Source: Paralvinella palmiformis (lineage: Eukaryota; Annelida; Polychaeta; Terebellida; Alvinellidae). Taken from it: a stretch of 64,000 nucleotides of DNA. The stretch spans positions 630,001-694,000 of the forward strand of contig JAODUP010000156.1 of the NCBI GenBank assembly GCA_025642065.1, in the 5' to 3' direction. Below are positions 39,024 to 52,304 of this stretch, in pieces. The notes beneath the pieces were generated by a model. That model was not told where the DNA came from and searched no databases. It saw only the letters and a program-made list of their open reading frames with translations. The position numbers and the translations under genes are program-made. Each line of letters begins with the position of its first letter. Position 1 is the stretch's first letter.

Positions 39024-40857
39024 TTCTCACGGGGACGTTTCTATCCGCATTTTGTAATCCTTGCTTCGTATTTTTAAAGACTGATCCGTGTGTGTCCGGA
39101 AACGCTGTTACTCGTGTTGATATCACTTCCTCACACCCCCACACCCCGTGCTACCTTCTTTCACTATTACTCCTTCAATGTGTACAGACGTGTTGCCAAT
39201 TTTTCGTGGCTGCTCGTGTATCGTCGGTGTGGGAATATATGCGTGTGCATGTGCGTGCATGTGCGTATGCGTGGCGAGTTGGCAGGCGTATCCTATCGGC
39301 CACGTGGGGACGCGTTGACTAATATTCAGATGATGTAGTTGTCCCGGCCCAGCCTCGACAAGACTTCTGAATATTAATTGACGTTCGGTGTGGCTCGGAG
39401 GCCGGCCTGCCCCTCGGCCGCTTATAACGACAACAACAACAACAATAACAACGTTGTCGTTGTTCTTATTGCTGTTGTTGTTGCAGCTGTTGTTCGTCTA
39501 CGTGCAGCTTCGTCGTTATCGCTGTTTAATCGTTGTGGAACTCCCCGGATGTTGTTGCTGTGGTCTTCTTTAGTCGGTTATTATAACGTTCTTGTTTCTA
39601 TTCCATGTGCATTGTTGTGGTACGAATCTATGTCACGTGATCGCTTCCTCATTAACATAACGGTGTATCGTGAAATGTTGGCCAGTTATTAGACCACCAT
39701 TAACTGTTAACAGTTATAATTATTACTATTATTATTACCATCACCAGCACCACAATCGTCGCCATAATTATTAACTTGTATTCGTGTTCGCAGCCATAGT
39801 TAGGCCGCCGTGTTTTAAACGTTCGTTTCACGTCGGGGGTTATCGTTCCGCCATCTGCACTGGCCTTAGCCGCCATATTTGCTGTTAACGCAGTGGACTG
39901 ATACTATTTTGTTGTCTATATTTGCAGCCTGTTGTCTGTTTTGTATAGAAAAGTGTTTTTGTTTTGTTAAATCTTTCCGCCTTTTTTCTTCTTTTACAAG
40001 AGAGAGAGGAAATAATTTTTTGTTCGTTCGTTCGTTTTTTTTTTAATCAACGTGTGTGTATAGTTTCGATATATGAACGAGCCAGTTCTCTAGAAACATA
40101 CCTTGGATAATCGATTTGCTTCAAATATATATATATATATATAATGCTGCCTCAATTTTATGTTAACTGTATACAAACACACACACACACACACGCCCAT
40201 ATATATATATATATATATGCCTGTGTGTGTGTGTGTTGTCTGTTTTATGGTATGTATCGTAGAAATGTGTACATGGTTATAATGATGACGTAATGAGTTC
40301 TTTAGGTCGTTATTCGCTAATAGTACACCACCTGGTGGCGGGTCTTCTACTAGCCTGGCGGCGGACAGCAGCACCCTCTTCCGTCGAATGCCTCCAACGT
40401 TTAGCCAAGTGTAGTGAGCCAGAAAGCGAGCAGCCCCACCTATTATCGCCCATCAGAGCTCCACACACCAGTCAGCGCCAACTTCCGGGTATCCGTAAAC
40501 GGGTTCAACTCGGTTCCTCAGTCTAGAACTGCCACTCGCCGTGTCCTTATTCCACGAGGAAGCGCTTAGATCTAGCAGCTAGACAACCTAGAGGTAGAGA
40601 TAGATAGAGAGATGTAGAGAGAGAGAACAAATGGTCTTCTTTCGTCTTCCCTTTGTGTTTTTTTTTTTTTTTTTTGGTTCGTTCCTTTTATTTTCCTTTT
40701 CTTCTGTAAAGAGAATTGCAGACAACATCGTTTCCTTTTCCTGTGTATTTCTTCTACGATGTCTTTCGGGAACAGATAAAAAGATAACCTTATTTGGAGC
40801 GTTACGTTTCCTATTTTTATGCACTGTTTGTGTGATATTTTGGTGAAACTGCTAATA

Positions 40858-40897
<40 letters not shown>

Positions 40898-41650
40898 TAT
40901 TGTGTAATTCGGCCGGGGGGAGGGTTCAGATTGAATGCTTGTGTCCCATTTCCTTATCTCGTATTGCATTTGATTGCTGTTGCCTTACTACCATCCCCCC
41001 CCCCCGAGCTTGCCACAACAAGGCCATCTGTTGGGTGAGGCCTGTTTAGAACACTTCGTTTTCGTCATATTTATTAAATATGTTCGTCTTCAACATACAC
41101 GATGTTCTTCCTCTTTAGTGGCCATGTCTCTCTTGAAACTTCTATTTTCAGTGAGATATAAACATTTTCGGTATTATGTACTGTAATGGTAACCGAGTCT
41201 TGTTACTATCAACTATTTACCTTTCGGTGCACATGACAGGTGACAATAGGTCCTTCTATATATTACACACATATATAAAAAAAGGTATAATCGTGCAGGA
41301 AGAATGTGACAAATTCTCACTACTATTGCATTCGGCCGTTGACATAATACATGCATTGTAGCTCGTTCGTCGATCAAAGTTCCAGGTGCGTAGATGACCA
41401 GTTGTCCTGGTTGTACGCCCTGTCTTGTCTTGTCTGTCTGTCTGTCTGTCTGTCTGTGTTGATTAATAATTAATCGACTAATGTCTTCGCTAAGGTAATT
41501 AATTAATTAATTATATTCCTACATTTCGCCATTCATTATAATGCGTATTTCGAGCCCCCCCCCCTCGTACGATCACACTGCTATGCAGCAATGGTGACTC
41601 TTATTGTGAAATGTCTGATTTGTAACTTGGGCGAGTAGAATACAATAAAA
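39024..41650 (+). other. Probable 3'UTR and 3' flank of the IF gene
   Basis: No credible coding region. There are AT-rich and (GTT)n/(TA)n stretches, a (CAA)/(TTG) palindrome-like segment at 39427-39485 and a GT/AC microsatellite near 40170-40235. Poly(A) signal candidates are ATTAAA at 41073-41078 and AATAAA at 41644-41649. The transcript end cannot be fixed without cDNA. Confidence 0.3.
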
Positions 41651-42604
41651 TACGCTTCCGTTGGATAACAGAGTTGTGGGATTATTTGTGTGTGTGTGCG
41701 TGCGCGCGCATGTTTGTTTGTTTGTGTGTATATATATATATATATGTGTGCGATATTCTGAATGTTCCCCCTTTCCGTGTGTGTGTGTGAGACTGTGCCT
41801 CGTGTGGGTGTGTGTGTGATTGCCTTTCTCTGTCCCTGTGTGTGTGTGTGTGTGTGTGAAGTTGAACATTTTCAGACGAAGCGGTTAGTGTACAAACGAA
41901 TTAATCACAGATACGTTAGTGAGAAAGGTTGCTTTCTGTATAATTCCCAAGTGAAAATATTCGCCACAAACAAATATAAAACCGACTAAATATAACTCTA
42001 ATATAACTTTTAATATCCGCGCCGAAGACGGGAGAAATAAAATACGTTTAAAACTTGGAAGGATCTGATACGCGATGTGTTAAAATAAAAAAAATGAGTT
42101 CGCAAAGTTGAGAAGGTATTAAATCCGTAAGAAAATAGCAAAAACAACAAAACATCAACCAATAATACATGCAAGAAGAAAACAATGACGAAAGGACTGC
42201 TTCCAAGAAAATACAATAAATGTGTAAACGAAACTGTCTGAAATGTGTAAACATCGTCGAATCGAAATATCTAGCATTTATTTATGTTCATAGAACGAAG
42301 TGCCTCCTGATGTAAGGTAAATAACGAGTAAACGTGTTGGTGTTTACATGAAAAACGTGTTGGTGTTTACATGAAATATTAATATTGGGGATTTTCGAAG
42401 GTGACCGTGGTCATTGGAAAACCGTGCAACAAACAATCTGTTATAGAAGTTGCCATCGATAACGTAAGCCAGCTCAAAAATATACAAACCATATTCATTA
42501 GATCCCCAATCGTGTAGAGGTATATATATATTGGATAAAATATAATAATAGTCGCCAGTCTCGGGAACCATCACGAGGAAAACATGGTATTACTACGTTT
42601 ACGG

Positions 42605-43205
42605 TGTAGTGGATGAGTGGGTTAAAAACAAAACATCACCTGGATGAGTGGGTTAAAAACAAAACATCATCTGGATAAATGGGTTAAAAAAACATCATCT
42701 GGATGAGTGGGTTAAAAACAAAACATCACCTGGATGAGTGGGTTAAAAACAAAACATCATCTGGATAAATGGGTTAAAAAAACATCATCTGGATGAGTGG
42801 GTTAAAAACAAAACATCATCTGGATGAGTGGGTTAAAAAAACATCATCTGGATGAGTGGGTTAAAAACAAAACATCATCTGGATAAATGGGTTAAAAAAA
42901 CATCGTCTGGATAAGTGGGTTAAAAACGAAACATCATGTGGATGAGTGGGTTAAAAACACAACATCGTGTCGATGAGTTGGTTAAAAACAAAACATCATC
43001 TGGATAAATGGGTTAAAAAAACATCATCTGCATAAGTGGGTTAAAACAAACCATCATGTGGATGAGTGGGTTAAAAACACAACATCGTGTCGATGAGTGG
43101 GTTAAAAACATAACATCATGTCGATGGGTTGGTTAAAAACAAAACATCATCTGGATAAATGGGTTAAAAACAAAACATCATGTGGATGAGTGGGTAAAAA
43201 ACATA
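42605..43205. repeat. 31/28-base compound minisatellite
   Basis: Alternating long units (CTGGATGAGTGGGTTAAAAA plus CAAAACATCAT) and short units (CTGGATAAATGGGTTAAAAA plus AACATCAT). About 20 units in a partly regular long/short order. There are no unique spacers. Confidence 0.9.
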
Positions 43206-43312
43206 GCATACACAGATTTACAAACAAAATAATAAGGGTTGGGCTATCAAACAAATTAAAAACGTTCCGGATCATACATTTACTGGTGGATCGGGCTAAA
43301 CTGGATTTCGTT

Positions 43313-43460
43313 TGCAGCTTTTGAGGGAGACCAGTTTCTGGGGGAGACGAGCTTCCGAGGGGACCAGCTTCTGGGGGGACAGACCAGCTTCTAAGGGAAA
43401 CCAGCTTCTGAGGGTTTGACCAGCTTCTGAGAAAGAGACCAGCTTCCGAGGGAGACGAGT
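43313..43460. repeat. About 22-base GACCAGCTTCTGAGGGA minisatellite
   Basis: Seven or eight purine-rich units of GACCAGCTTCTGAGGGA with variable spacing. Confidence 0.8.
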
Positions 43461-43639
43461 GGATTAGTCGTGTGCATTAGAACAAACAACGGAATGAAGT
43501 ACTTTGACTTGTGTGTCATGTAATACACGACCACAACAACAATACGAACAACAACAAAATGCAATAGATAAAAGTTGAATAAACAACAAATAAAACTGAT
43601 ATTTATAAAGCGTAATTTACATCACTAATGTTCAAAATT

Positions 43640-45115
43640 GTTTAACAATATTGTTGGATTGACACAAACCTGACACATATAGGAATAACAACACTAAAAT
43701 GAATACCATAGATTAATTGTATACACATTTTAAAAAGATTAATTTTGATCCTTGATTTAAAACCTTTAAAATAAATTTGTGATTCTCTAATTGACGATGG
43801 CAAAGCGTTCCAGATTCTAGTGACACGTGACACGATTAACAGATGAACGCGTATTCGTTCGTGGGACAACCAGTAAGCGTTGATCAGCAGACGACAATGA
43901 GCGCTCAGACGTATACTCTACTAGGGGGTTACGAATATACCGTGGTGCCTCATCGTACAGAGCTTTGACCATGATTAGAGGTGTCTTAAAGATGATCCGT
44001 GACTCAATCGAGAGCCAATGAAGGTTAGCACGTGACACGTGTAGTACGTTCCCATCACCTTGTTCGTGTAAACAGACGAGTAGCGTTATTTTTGGGGCGA
44101 ACTGAAGCCTCTACAATAAATCTGATGGTAGACCACTTATCAACTTTTTGCTGTAGTCTAGACGTGATATTACCATCGACCGTACAAGTTGTTTTGTAAT
44201 ACTTTCAGTTAGTCGTTGGGGAGGTAATTAAGACAAAACTTTCACAAATTGAAACCCGAAGTTTTGACCATTTCATTAATTTGGGTTTGTCATTAAAAAT
44301 GATGAGTCAGATGATGAGTCAAACATGACATCAAGGTTAGCGATACGATCATCTGTTATATGTGTTTATCTATCAGTCACAGATGCCAAAAAAACAACAA
44401 CAACATGGTCTGTTTTGTTGAAGAGGACATCCAGGTATGTTTATATCATAGATGACATTCAGGTGTGTGTATATCAGAGATGACATTCAGGTGTGTATAT
44501 ATCATAGATGACATTCAGGTGTGTGTATATCATAGATGACATTCAGGTGTGTGTATATCAGAGATGATATCCAGGTGTGTGTAGTAGAGATGACATCCAG
44601 GTGTGTATATCAGAGATGACATCCAGGTGTGTGTATATCGGAAATGACATCCAGGTGTGTATATCAGAGATGACATCCAGGTGTGTGTATATCAAAGAGA
44701 ACATCCAGGTGTGTGTATATCAAAGATGTAGTTATCGAATCAAAGGCATTGTTCGTGTACAAACACACAGTTCTTTGGTCTAGTAAATGATAGATACAGC
44801 TGAGTATCATCACCTTATCCACGCATCTCGACATCGTGAGTGGTGATGAGATGATCAAGCGGAAGGATGTTGAAAAATAAACCACAAGCGAGAACCACCT
44901 GAACAACAAGAACCACCTGAATTAGGTCATATACCCGTTACAGAATGAATGATGCTATTTTCAATATCTTGACGTATTGGGTGGGTCCAGTAATAAGATC
45001 TGAACCAACTCGATACGACATCATACATCTCCAGCTGTCACTTCATTCTGGCTTATAACACTTCCTGGTCAATCGTGTCGAAGGCGCCATTTAGATCCAG
45101 AAAAAATGAGTTTAG
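43640..45115 (-). mobile_element. Degenerate non-LTR retrotransposon (reverse transcriptase part)
   Basis: On the - strand, from right to left: FDTIDQEV with a preceding DL-x-x-A (palm motif A) near 45070-45110; a decayed GDDTQLYLSF (catalytic YADD block) near 44785-44820; VISRLDYSKKLISGLPSDLL near 44120-44200; LHWLSIESRIIFK near 43980-44020; and IWNALPSSIRE near 43780-43815. Several stops and frameshifts and a minisatellite (44427-44730) interrupt it, so it is dead. CR1/jockey-like by these motifs. Confidence 0.75.
44427..44730. repeat. 28-base GACATTCAGGTGTGTGTATATC minisatellite
   Basis: About eleven units of AGATGACATTCAGGTGTGTG plus TATATCAG. It lies inside the degenerate LINE reverse transcriptase region. 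Confidence 0.9.
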
Positions 45116-45947
45116 CTACATATTAAATATTTAGGAAATGAGTCAGTGAAACATTTGAAATTGATATTTGTATGATTAATAAATTATGAAGAATACTGAG
45201 TTATTGTTGTCAGTGTAGCAGTATGTCAAGACAGAGTATAAGCAATCAGAACAAAGTAAACACGAGATAAGATAATATTGTGATCAAAAAGTAATAAATT
45301 AACTCACATTTAATATATAGAAAGGGTAAATATTAGAAAAGAAGCGCATACACTAGCTCACTATCAATACATAATTATGAGCATAAATACGTGCATTCAT
45401 TCATACATACATATATAAATGTGATTTGATATAAGTTTTTTAACCTCTTGTCACTTCGGAAACACATGACAGAAATTTGACTATCTAGAGAAACGCATCC
45501 CACAAACACAGGTATAAGGGGGATTTTAACTCACAACGTGGAAACTTGCAGTCCGGTGCTCTAAACAAATTGTGCTATCGAAATGCCCTTAATACATAAA
45601 TACATGCATACATACATATTTACATACATAAAACCATACATAAATATATATATACTTGCATACACAAATACATACATACATACATACATACATACAAACT
45701 GAAACGAACAAAACAGAAATCATTAAACTAAGCTAGACAGAAGTGTTACACCTACAAGACATTTTATGTTAATTAATGTTTAGTTAACTACGCGTTAAGA
45801 TCTTATCTAATCTGATCAGTTTTAATGTTATATTTAAAATACAATGTCAACAATCTTATCTAAAAACAAAGGATCATAAAATCAAGAACAATAAAATATT
45901 ACTTTTTTGTGATATGATGTAGCTCCATCAATCAAAGTGATAATCCT

Positions 45948-46170
45948 TTTTACTACTACTACTATTACTACTTCTACTACTACTACTTCTACTACTACTA
46001 CTACTTCTACTACTACTACTAATACTAATACTACTGCTACTACTTCTATTACTACTACTACTTCTACTACTACTACTACTTCTACTACTACTACTACTTC
46101 TACTACTACTACTACTTCTACTACTACTACTAATACTACTGCTACTACTTCTATTACTACTACTACTAAT
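45948..46170. repeat. (CTA)n/(CTT) triplet array at a LINE 3' tail
   Basis: ACTACTACTTCTACTACT-type triplets over about 220 bases. On the - strand it directly follows TAAATATACATT, the 3' end of the LINE remnant. Confidence 0.9.
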
Positions 46171-46440
46171 GTATATTTAATAAAGTGCCCTTACTAGCAG
46201 GAGACATTCAAAGGCGCTGTACAAATAATATGTAATATAATAATACCCCAAATAATATATCTGCTAAATTTCTATAAGAGATTTAAAAGCTAATTTTTAT
46301 TTATCTGTGAAAGCGACCTTGTTTAAAATATTCCACAAAGTGTGGGCTGTAACACTAAACGCATAATCACCATAAGAGTTGAGCCGAGACACTGGCACCT
46401 GCAATAATATCTGACTGGATGACCTGATTGTTGAAAGCGG
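46165..46440 (-). mobile_element. LINE 3' remnant, second copy
   Basis: Read on the - strand, it contains SRLNSYGDYAFSVTAHTLWN and then KVAFTDK, matching the C-terminal region of non-LTR reverse transcriptases, followed by the same 3' noncoding block as the copy at 140-430. Internal deletions separate the two halves. Its 3' tail runs into the triplet array at 45948-46165. Confidence 0.6.
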
Positions 46441-46494
46441 ATATTTAATTCTGGATGTAAAAACTGATAGGAAAGAGAGAGAGAAACAAAACCA

Positions 46495-46584
46495 CCCACA
46501 AACAAACACACAGACACACACACACAGAGAGAGAGGGGGGGGGGAGACAGACAGACAGACAGACACACACACAGAGAGAGAGAG

Positions 46585-46627
<43 letters not shown>

Positions 46628-46686
46628 AGACAGACACACAGACAGACATAAACAGACAGACACACACACACACTCAGAGAGAAGGG

Positions 46687-46718
<32 letters not shown>

Positions 46719-46742
46719 TAGACAGACAGACATAGACACACA

Positions 46743-46823
<81 letters not shown>

Positions 46824-46835
46824 CGGATGGACGGA
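46495..46835. repeat. (AC)n/(GA)n/(CAGA)n compound microsatellite
   Basis: Blocks of ACAC, GAGA and ACAG repeats. The long predicted - strand peptide ([11 protein letters not shown]) is a repeat translation. Confidence 0.9.
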
Positions 46836-48052
46836 AAAGCAGACAGACAGAGATAGAGTGAGTGAGAGAGATTAGTGAATCTGTTTTTATCATAAGTGGG
46901 CTAATAAATATTAATTATTGTTTCACGTTGATGTTTAAGTTGTTACTGTGATTTTTGTTAGTGATTGATCTGGCATAATCTATAATAATTGATCATTATA
47001 CGATATATCTGATTATAACATCAATCGTATAAACAAAAATCAGGATTATGAAGTTCGTGTGGTCACAAATGTTCGAAAATATGTCAAATCATTCTAATTC
47101 TTCAAGAACTTCACTATCTAGCTGTTAGACGTCGTATCTATTTCAAGGTGTTACCAGCAACAACTTATACATCCCTGAATGACCTGTAACCCGAATACCT
47201 GGATGAACCGGTGTCCAGTAGAAAGTTATCCCGACAATTCAGGTGGTCCAGTCAGATTTTAATACAGGTAAATGTATCTTTTGTATCGATCGTTGCGTTT
47301 TTATTTTAAGACAGCACCCCCCCCTCCACTTTGTAGAATAACGTTCAGGGCTGAGATTATAAATGTCCATCTCATAAAATATTTAAGTTTATCATAAAAC
47401 TCTCTTGTTCGTGTTTACTTTCACCTGTAAATAATATTGATCGTTAATATGTCTTATTAGATTTGGTATATTAAATACATTATTATTATTATTATTATTA
47501 TTATTATCATTATCATCTTCTTCTTCCTCCTCCTCACCCTCATCATCATCATAAATCAACATATTTCGTCTACCTGGTATGTACCTGTTTTAGTTCAGCA
47601 AATGGCCGCTTCAGTTTACTCCCCAACATCAGCTATAAATAGCCAACCTGTATATATAGCTCATCATTCCCTCAGCATCAGTATCATCTAGTACCTGTAA
47701 GGTACCTGCTAATTGAGAGCTTCGTCTTTAAATACTCCGAGTTACGTGTTTCATATTATATCTACCGTCTGTTATCTCATTAAAACACAATATTATGACG
47801 AGTGTGAGTTACTTGAACTAATGGACGAGAGGCGTCCATCTGCTGGATAGGTAAATAATATGGATCTGTATAAAACAGTATAAACAGTTGTATGTGTGTG
47901 TGTGTGTGTGTATGTGTGTGTGCGCGCGTGTGTGCATGTGCGTGTGTGTGTGTGCGCGCGCGCGTGTGTGTATAGGATTATTGTGTGTTTTTAGGTTTAG
48001 ATCCGCTATAATAAGTGGAAACAATGTAATATTGATTTCTCATTTATCCCAG

Positions 48053-48106
<54 letters not shown>

Positions 48107-48654
48107 CTTTGATAACACGTTGGTGATACATTATATCTATCTATATAATTAATTCCATTTGTTGAACCGTGTCTGGATACTTCTGACCCTGGAGCGACGG
48201 ACTTTGATGAGAGTTTTGTTTGAGCTGTCAAATTCTCACCAATCTCACATCCAGATTGAGATCTTCTCATGTTTCTCATATAGAACATGTCTAATATGTT
48301 TCTATACATTAGTGTCAAATACAATTTTTTAATTCTTATTGCCGGAGCACCTAATTAACATCAAAACAAGCTTATATCAGGGCTTAAAGTCTACACCAGG
48401 GGGAGGGGGGGGGGTGCTCAAAGCTTATAATGCTTTATATTTGGTCGCTTAAGGTGTATATCAGGGCTTAAAGCTAATATCAGCGCTTAAAGCTTATATC
48501 AGGGCGTTTAATGTTTTTATCAGGGCTTCGTATTTATAGAGCTGAGGACTGATCCAGGATCTCAGAAATTTTGTAAAATATCCTCATGATATCAACATGT
48601 CCATGGTTAGACAGCGTCCAATGTAAACAGACCGGGATATTGAGCAGATATCTG

Positions 48655-48995
48655 ACTTGTTATCCGTTCCACAGTCGGACATCTATCTTGTTACCAGTTA
48701 CGCAGTCAGACATCTGTCTTATTATTCGTTCCACAATCAGTCATCTGTCTTATTATCCGTTCCACAGTCAGAAATCTGTCTTATTATCCGTTCCCCATTC
48801 AGACATCTGTCTTATTATCCGTTCCCCATTCAGACATCTGTCTTATTATCCGTTCCACAGTCAGACATCTGTCTTATTATCCGTTCCACAGTCAGACGTC
48901 TTGTTATCCGTTCTACAGTCAGACATCTGTCTTGTTATCTGTTCTACAGTCAGACATCTGTCTTATTATCCGTTCTACAGTCAGACATCTGTATG
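48655..48995. repeat. 31-base minisatellite
   Basis: Eleven units of about CTTATTATCCGTTCCACAGT plus CAGACATCTGT; one unit is shortened near 48895. Predicted peptides are repeat translations. Confidence 0.9.
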
Positions 48996-49204
48996 GCATC
49001 ATTCCGTATGTATCTGGCGTCTAAATAACAAATATTTCAGTTTCAGATGACGCATCTGTCTCCCGATCTTATCTGGATACAGATGTGAGATTCTAATTAA
49101 CTCAAGTCAGTCAAAGTATTTTCTGCATATGATGATTTTTGTGATGCTTTATCTTATCTCAGGGATGATTACCTGTCTGATCGGCGTCTAATCGAAACGA
49201 AGCA

Positions 49205-49445
49205 CCCCTCACTCATTCAGTAACTCACTCACTCACTCACTCACTAATTCAGTAACTCATTAACTCAGCCACTCACTCACTCACTCACTCACTCAGCCAC
49301 TCACTCACTCATTCAGTAACTCACGCACTCACTCATTCAGTAACTCACGCACTCACTCATTCAGTAACTCACTAACTCACTCATTCAGTAACTCACTCAC
49401 TCATTCAGTAACTCACTCACTCATTCAGTAACTCATTCACTCAGC
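49205..49445. repeat. (ACTC)n / ACTCATTCAGTA tandem repeat
   Basis: Runs of ACTC and TCATTCAGTAACTCAC units. No coding potential. Confidence 0.85.
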
Positions 49446-49763
49446 CACTCTGACAAAATATGACAGTCATATGACCTGTCATCAAAGTAGTCATCCTATC
49501 AGCGAGTAAGTAAGCGAGTGAGTGTATGTTTCATCCCGGAATGTGTGTGGCCGCGAAGCAATGATTTGGCGAATGAAATGATGGAATGGGACATCCAATA
49601 GGTACAGGTAGTCCAGGTGTTATAACCCGCAGCTTAAGGTTATTAACTACCGCGTTATGGTGACCTTCTGTCGGAAGGTCATTGAAAATGTCACCGTTAA
49701 CAATCTAATAATTGACAGTTAGAACATCAATCATTAATATAAACTTATCTTTTCCATCACTAT

Positions 49764-49841
<78 letters not shown>

Positions 49842-49937
49842 ATTATTTTTACTTTTACAGTCGGCTCTGAACATGTTATATGATGAGGAAGTTTTAGATA
49901 TAAATTTGGCATATGATAAGTAGATGAGTATGATGAA

Positions 49938-49970
<33 letters not shown>

Positions 49971-50440
49971 AATGTAGCCGGAGATATATGTAGTTCGACC
50001 ATGACAGATCCCTGGTGTCATTAATTAACGTGTGTCATGTTTACTGATCAATAGAGAAAGACACGCTATCCTGAAGACGGATGAAGATTGAGCGGAGTAT
50101 CGTAATCCGTCGACTTCCCGAGATAACAGCAGCCGCTGGATCTACAGATGGGAGAATTAGATAAGCGGACGATAACCAAAAGATTATGACGAGATAAGAG
50201 AACATTTTATTAGATCACTAATTATAATACTAAACATGCCCTGTCACCCCCCCCCCCCGCCATCCTTCCCGTCTCTCGGTAAGTCTGCATTCCACTGACG
50301 TGTTTAAATCCCGTTGACAGACGCACTCGATCCGGAATTCTTCATTTTTCTGCCGCTCCACGGATCTGACGTTTACAGAAATTCTAGATAACGACATTAT
50401 GACTGTAACTGTAACAGAAACATTTCGTATACAGCTCAAC

Positions 50441-50555
50441 GCTGAAGGGTGTTTCATCTTTGACTTCGCCTCATTACCTTTGGAGGTCGCTCGGCCCATT
50501 TAACTTACCTTGTGCACAAAAGTGGCCTTAAAACATCAATCATCATCATCAACTT
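50441..50555 (+). mobile_element. SINE family 1, 5'-truncated copy
   Basis: Shares TTTCATCTTTGACTT, GGAGGTCGCTCGGCCCATTT, CACAAAAGTGGC and the AAACATCAATCATCATCATC tail with the copy at 52896-53092. No tRNA-like head is visible upstream. Confidence 0.6.
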
Positions 50556-50960
50556 TATAACTTACATACTAATAATAATCATAATGCATCCGTATAGTGT
50601 CTCTGATTAAGTTATTGTTTTTTTTTTAGTATCAGAGTCAATATTAACCGGATAGAAAAACGGATAGAGTTAGATTTTTTCGATGGATGAAACATTCCAC
50701 AAACCCGAAACAACACTAAGATTCGACCTCGCGGCCGATCTGGAAGCTTGCTATATGGCACCCCATCAATTGCACTACTGTTGTGTCCCTTGAATCGTGT
50801 TTAAGGTCGTGGGAAAAGAAATTTCACATTTCGAAGAACATCTTCCCTAAACCCTTAATTTCCTCAACTTTCACGAGCCATTGCTAGTGTGTACTACACT
50901 CGCTAGGGGTTATTGCGTGACGTCATCTTTGCCAAACGTTCTGACTAGTTGACAGACAAA

Positions 50961-51125
50961 ATGTCAGATTCCGACGAATGTTTTGACATTTTCAGGAATA
51001 TCAAGAAGAAGGTCGCATAGAGTATCAACTGTGAAGGATTAGCAGCTGGAAGTACAGACGTGGACCCAGAGCAGCCACCTGTACCGTCGACACCCGGTCC
51101 CGGTCTACAACAAGAGTTAGATTGA
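50961..51125 (+). pseudogene. Small ORF with one in-frame stop, possibly a gene fragment
   Basis: ATG 50961 reads MSDSDECFDIFRNIKKKVA, then TAG (51018-51020). The same frame then continues SINCEGLAAGSTDVDPEQPP to LQQELD and TGA (51123-51125). The acidic/Pro-rich composition and continued frame look protein-like. A perfect CRE (TGACGTCA) lies at 50918-50925, 36 bases upstream of the ATG. I do not recognise the family. It could be a processed-pseudogene fragment or chance. Confidence 0.25.
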
Positions 51126-52270
51126 TGTGCACCCGTTGAACCCTAATTTCGACCTATTAAGGTCGTGTCAATGTAATGTTCAGTTATTATCTTATTTTGT
51201 GGAATTATTTTGTGGTGTTATATCCGTTGAAAACGAATATAAAGGAATAGATAAAACACATCTATCGATCATTGAAAACCGACAACACAACAAGATCACG
51301 TGACATAACAGGTAAAGCCTCATCTCTATTTTCGGCCATCGCAATAAAACATAGTTCCTACTTCGGTATCACGGGCCTCTTGATTCAATTTAATAATAAT
51401 AATAATAATAATAAATACAAACTTCTATAGCGCTAATATGCCAGAAAAAAATCGAGCTCAGTAGTGCACCTAGTCCAGGGTTTGGGCAATCTCACAGTCA
51501 AGGTACAATACAAAATTGATCAACAGATTTTAGTAAAGTTTGCTTTGGCGTGAACATGATCAAGAAGACATTGGAACTGGGTTACAATTTTGTTTTTTAC
51601 TGATTAATTTATATCGCATCTATTGATCCCGACACGTGTCTGTGTGTTTACAAACAATCTGAAATCGCGCGAGACTTGCCCCAAATACACATAGGCCGAT
51701 TATCGGGATGGGCCGAAAACAGGGAATTAGCAGATATTTGTTCTTATTGGCGTTAGCTTAATTGATGAGACTTAAAACCAGACAACGTTTAATCACAAGA
51801 GGACAAAAGGACAAAATATCGAGATTAATAAGGACTCCAAATGAATTATTTTGTCTACTATTTAGACCATTATTGTAATGTATTTTTAAACTCGGAGGGG
51901 GGGGGTGCCATTCCAGGATCGAGTCAGAAATATGGATATCATATACTAACACAATATTAATAATCGCTATCTAGCTTCGTATGAAGATAGAAACTTTTAC
52001 CAAAACCTTCTCTTTCGTCTTGTTTATGTAAACAAAAGCTAAATAAAGATGAGTAACTACAGAGAGATAGTTACAAGGTTCAACATGTGGTAGTCATATT
52101 TCTTTCTAGCAGTAAGTGTGTGCGTGCGTGCGTGCGTACGTGCGTGCGTGTATGCATGCGTACGTACATGCGTTTGCATACGTGTGTGTTATAGAGGAAT
52201 AATTGTGAGCAACAATATATGTATGTTATTCCTACCTTCTGTTTTGCATGTATTTAGAAGAAAACAAATC

Positions 52271-52304
<34 letters not shown>

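Noticed and set aside
42605..43205. Regular repeats with possible spacers, CRISPR-like at first sight
   Set aside because: Head-to-tail minisatellite without unique spacers, in a eukaryotic genome.
46297..46893. 198-codon - strand ORF rich in SLSL and CVCV
   Set aside because: Microsatellite translation; only its last residues are real LINE reverse transcriptase remnant.
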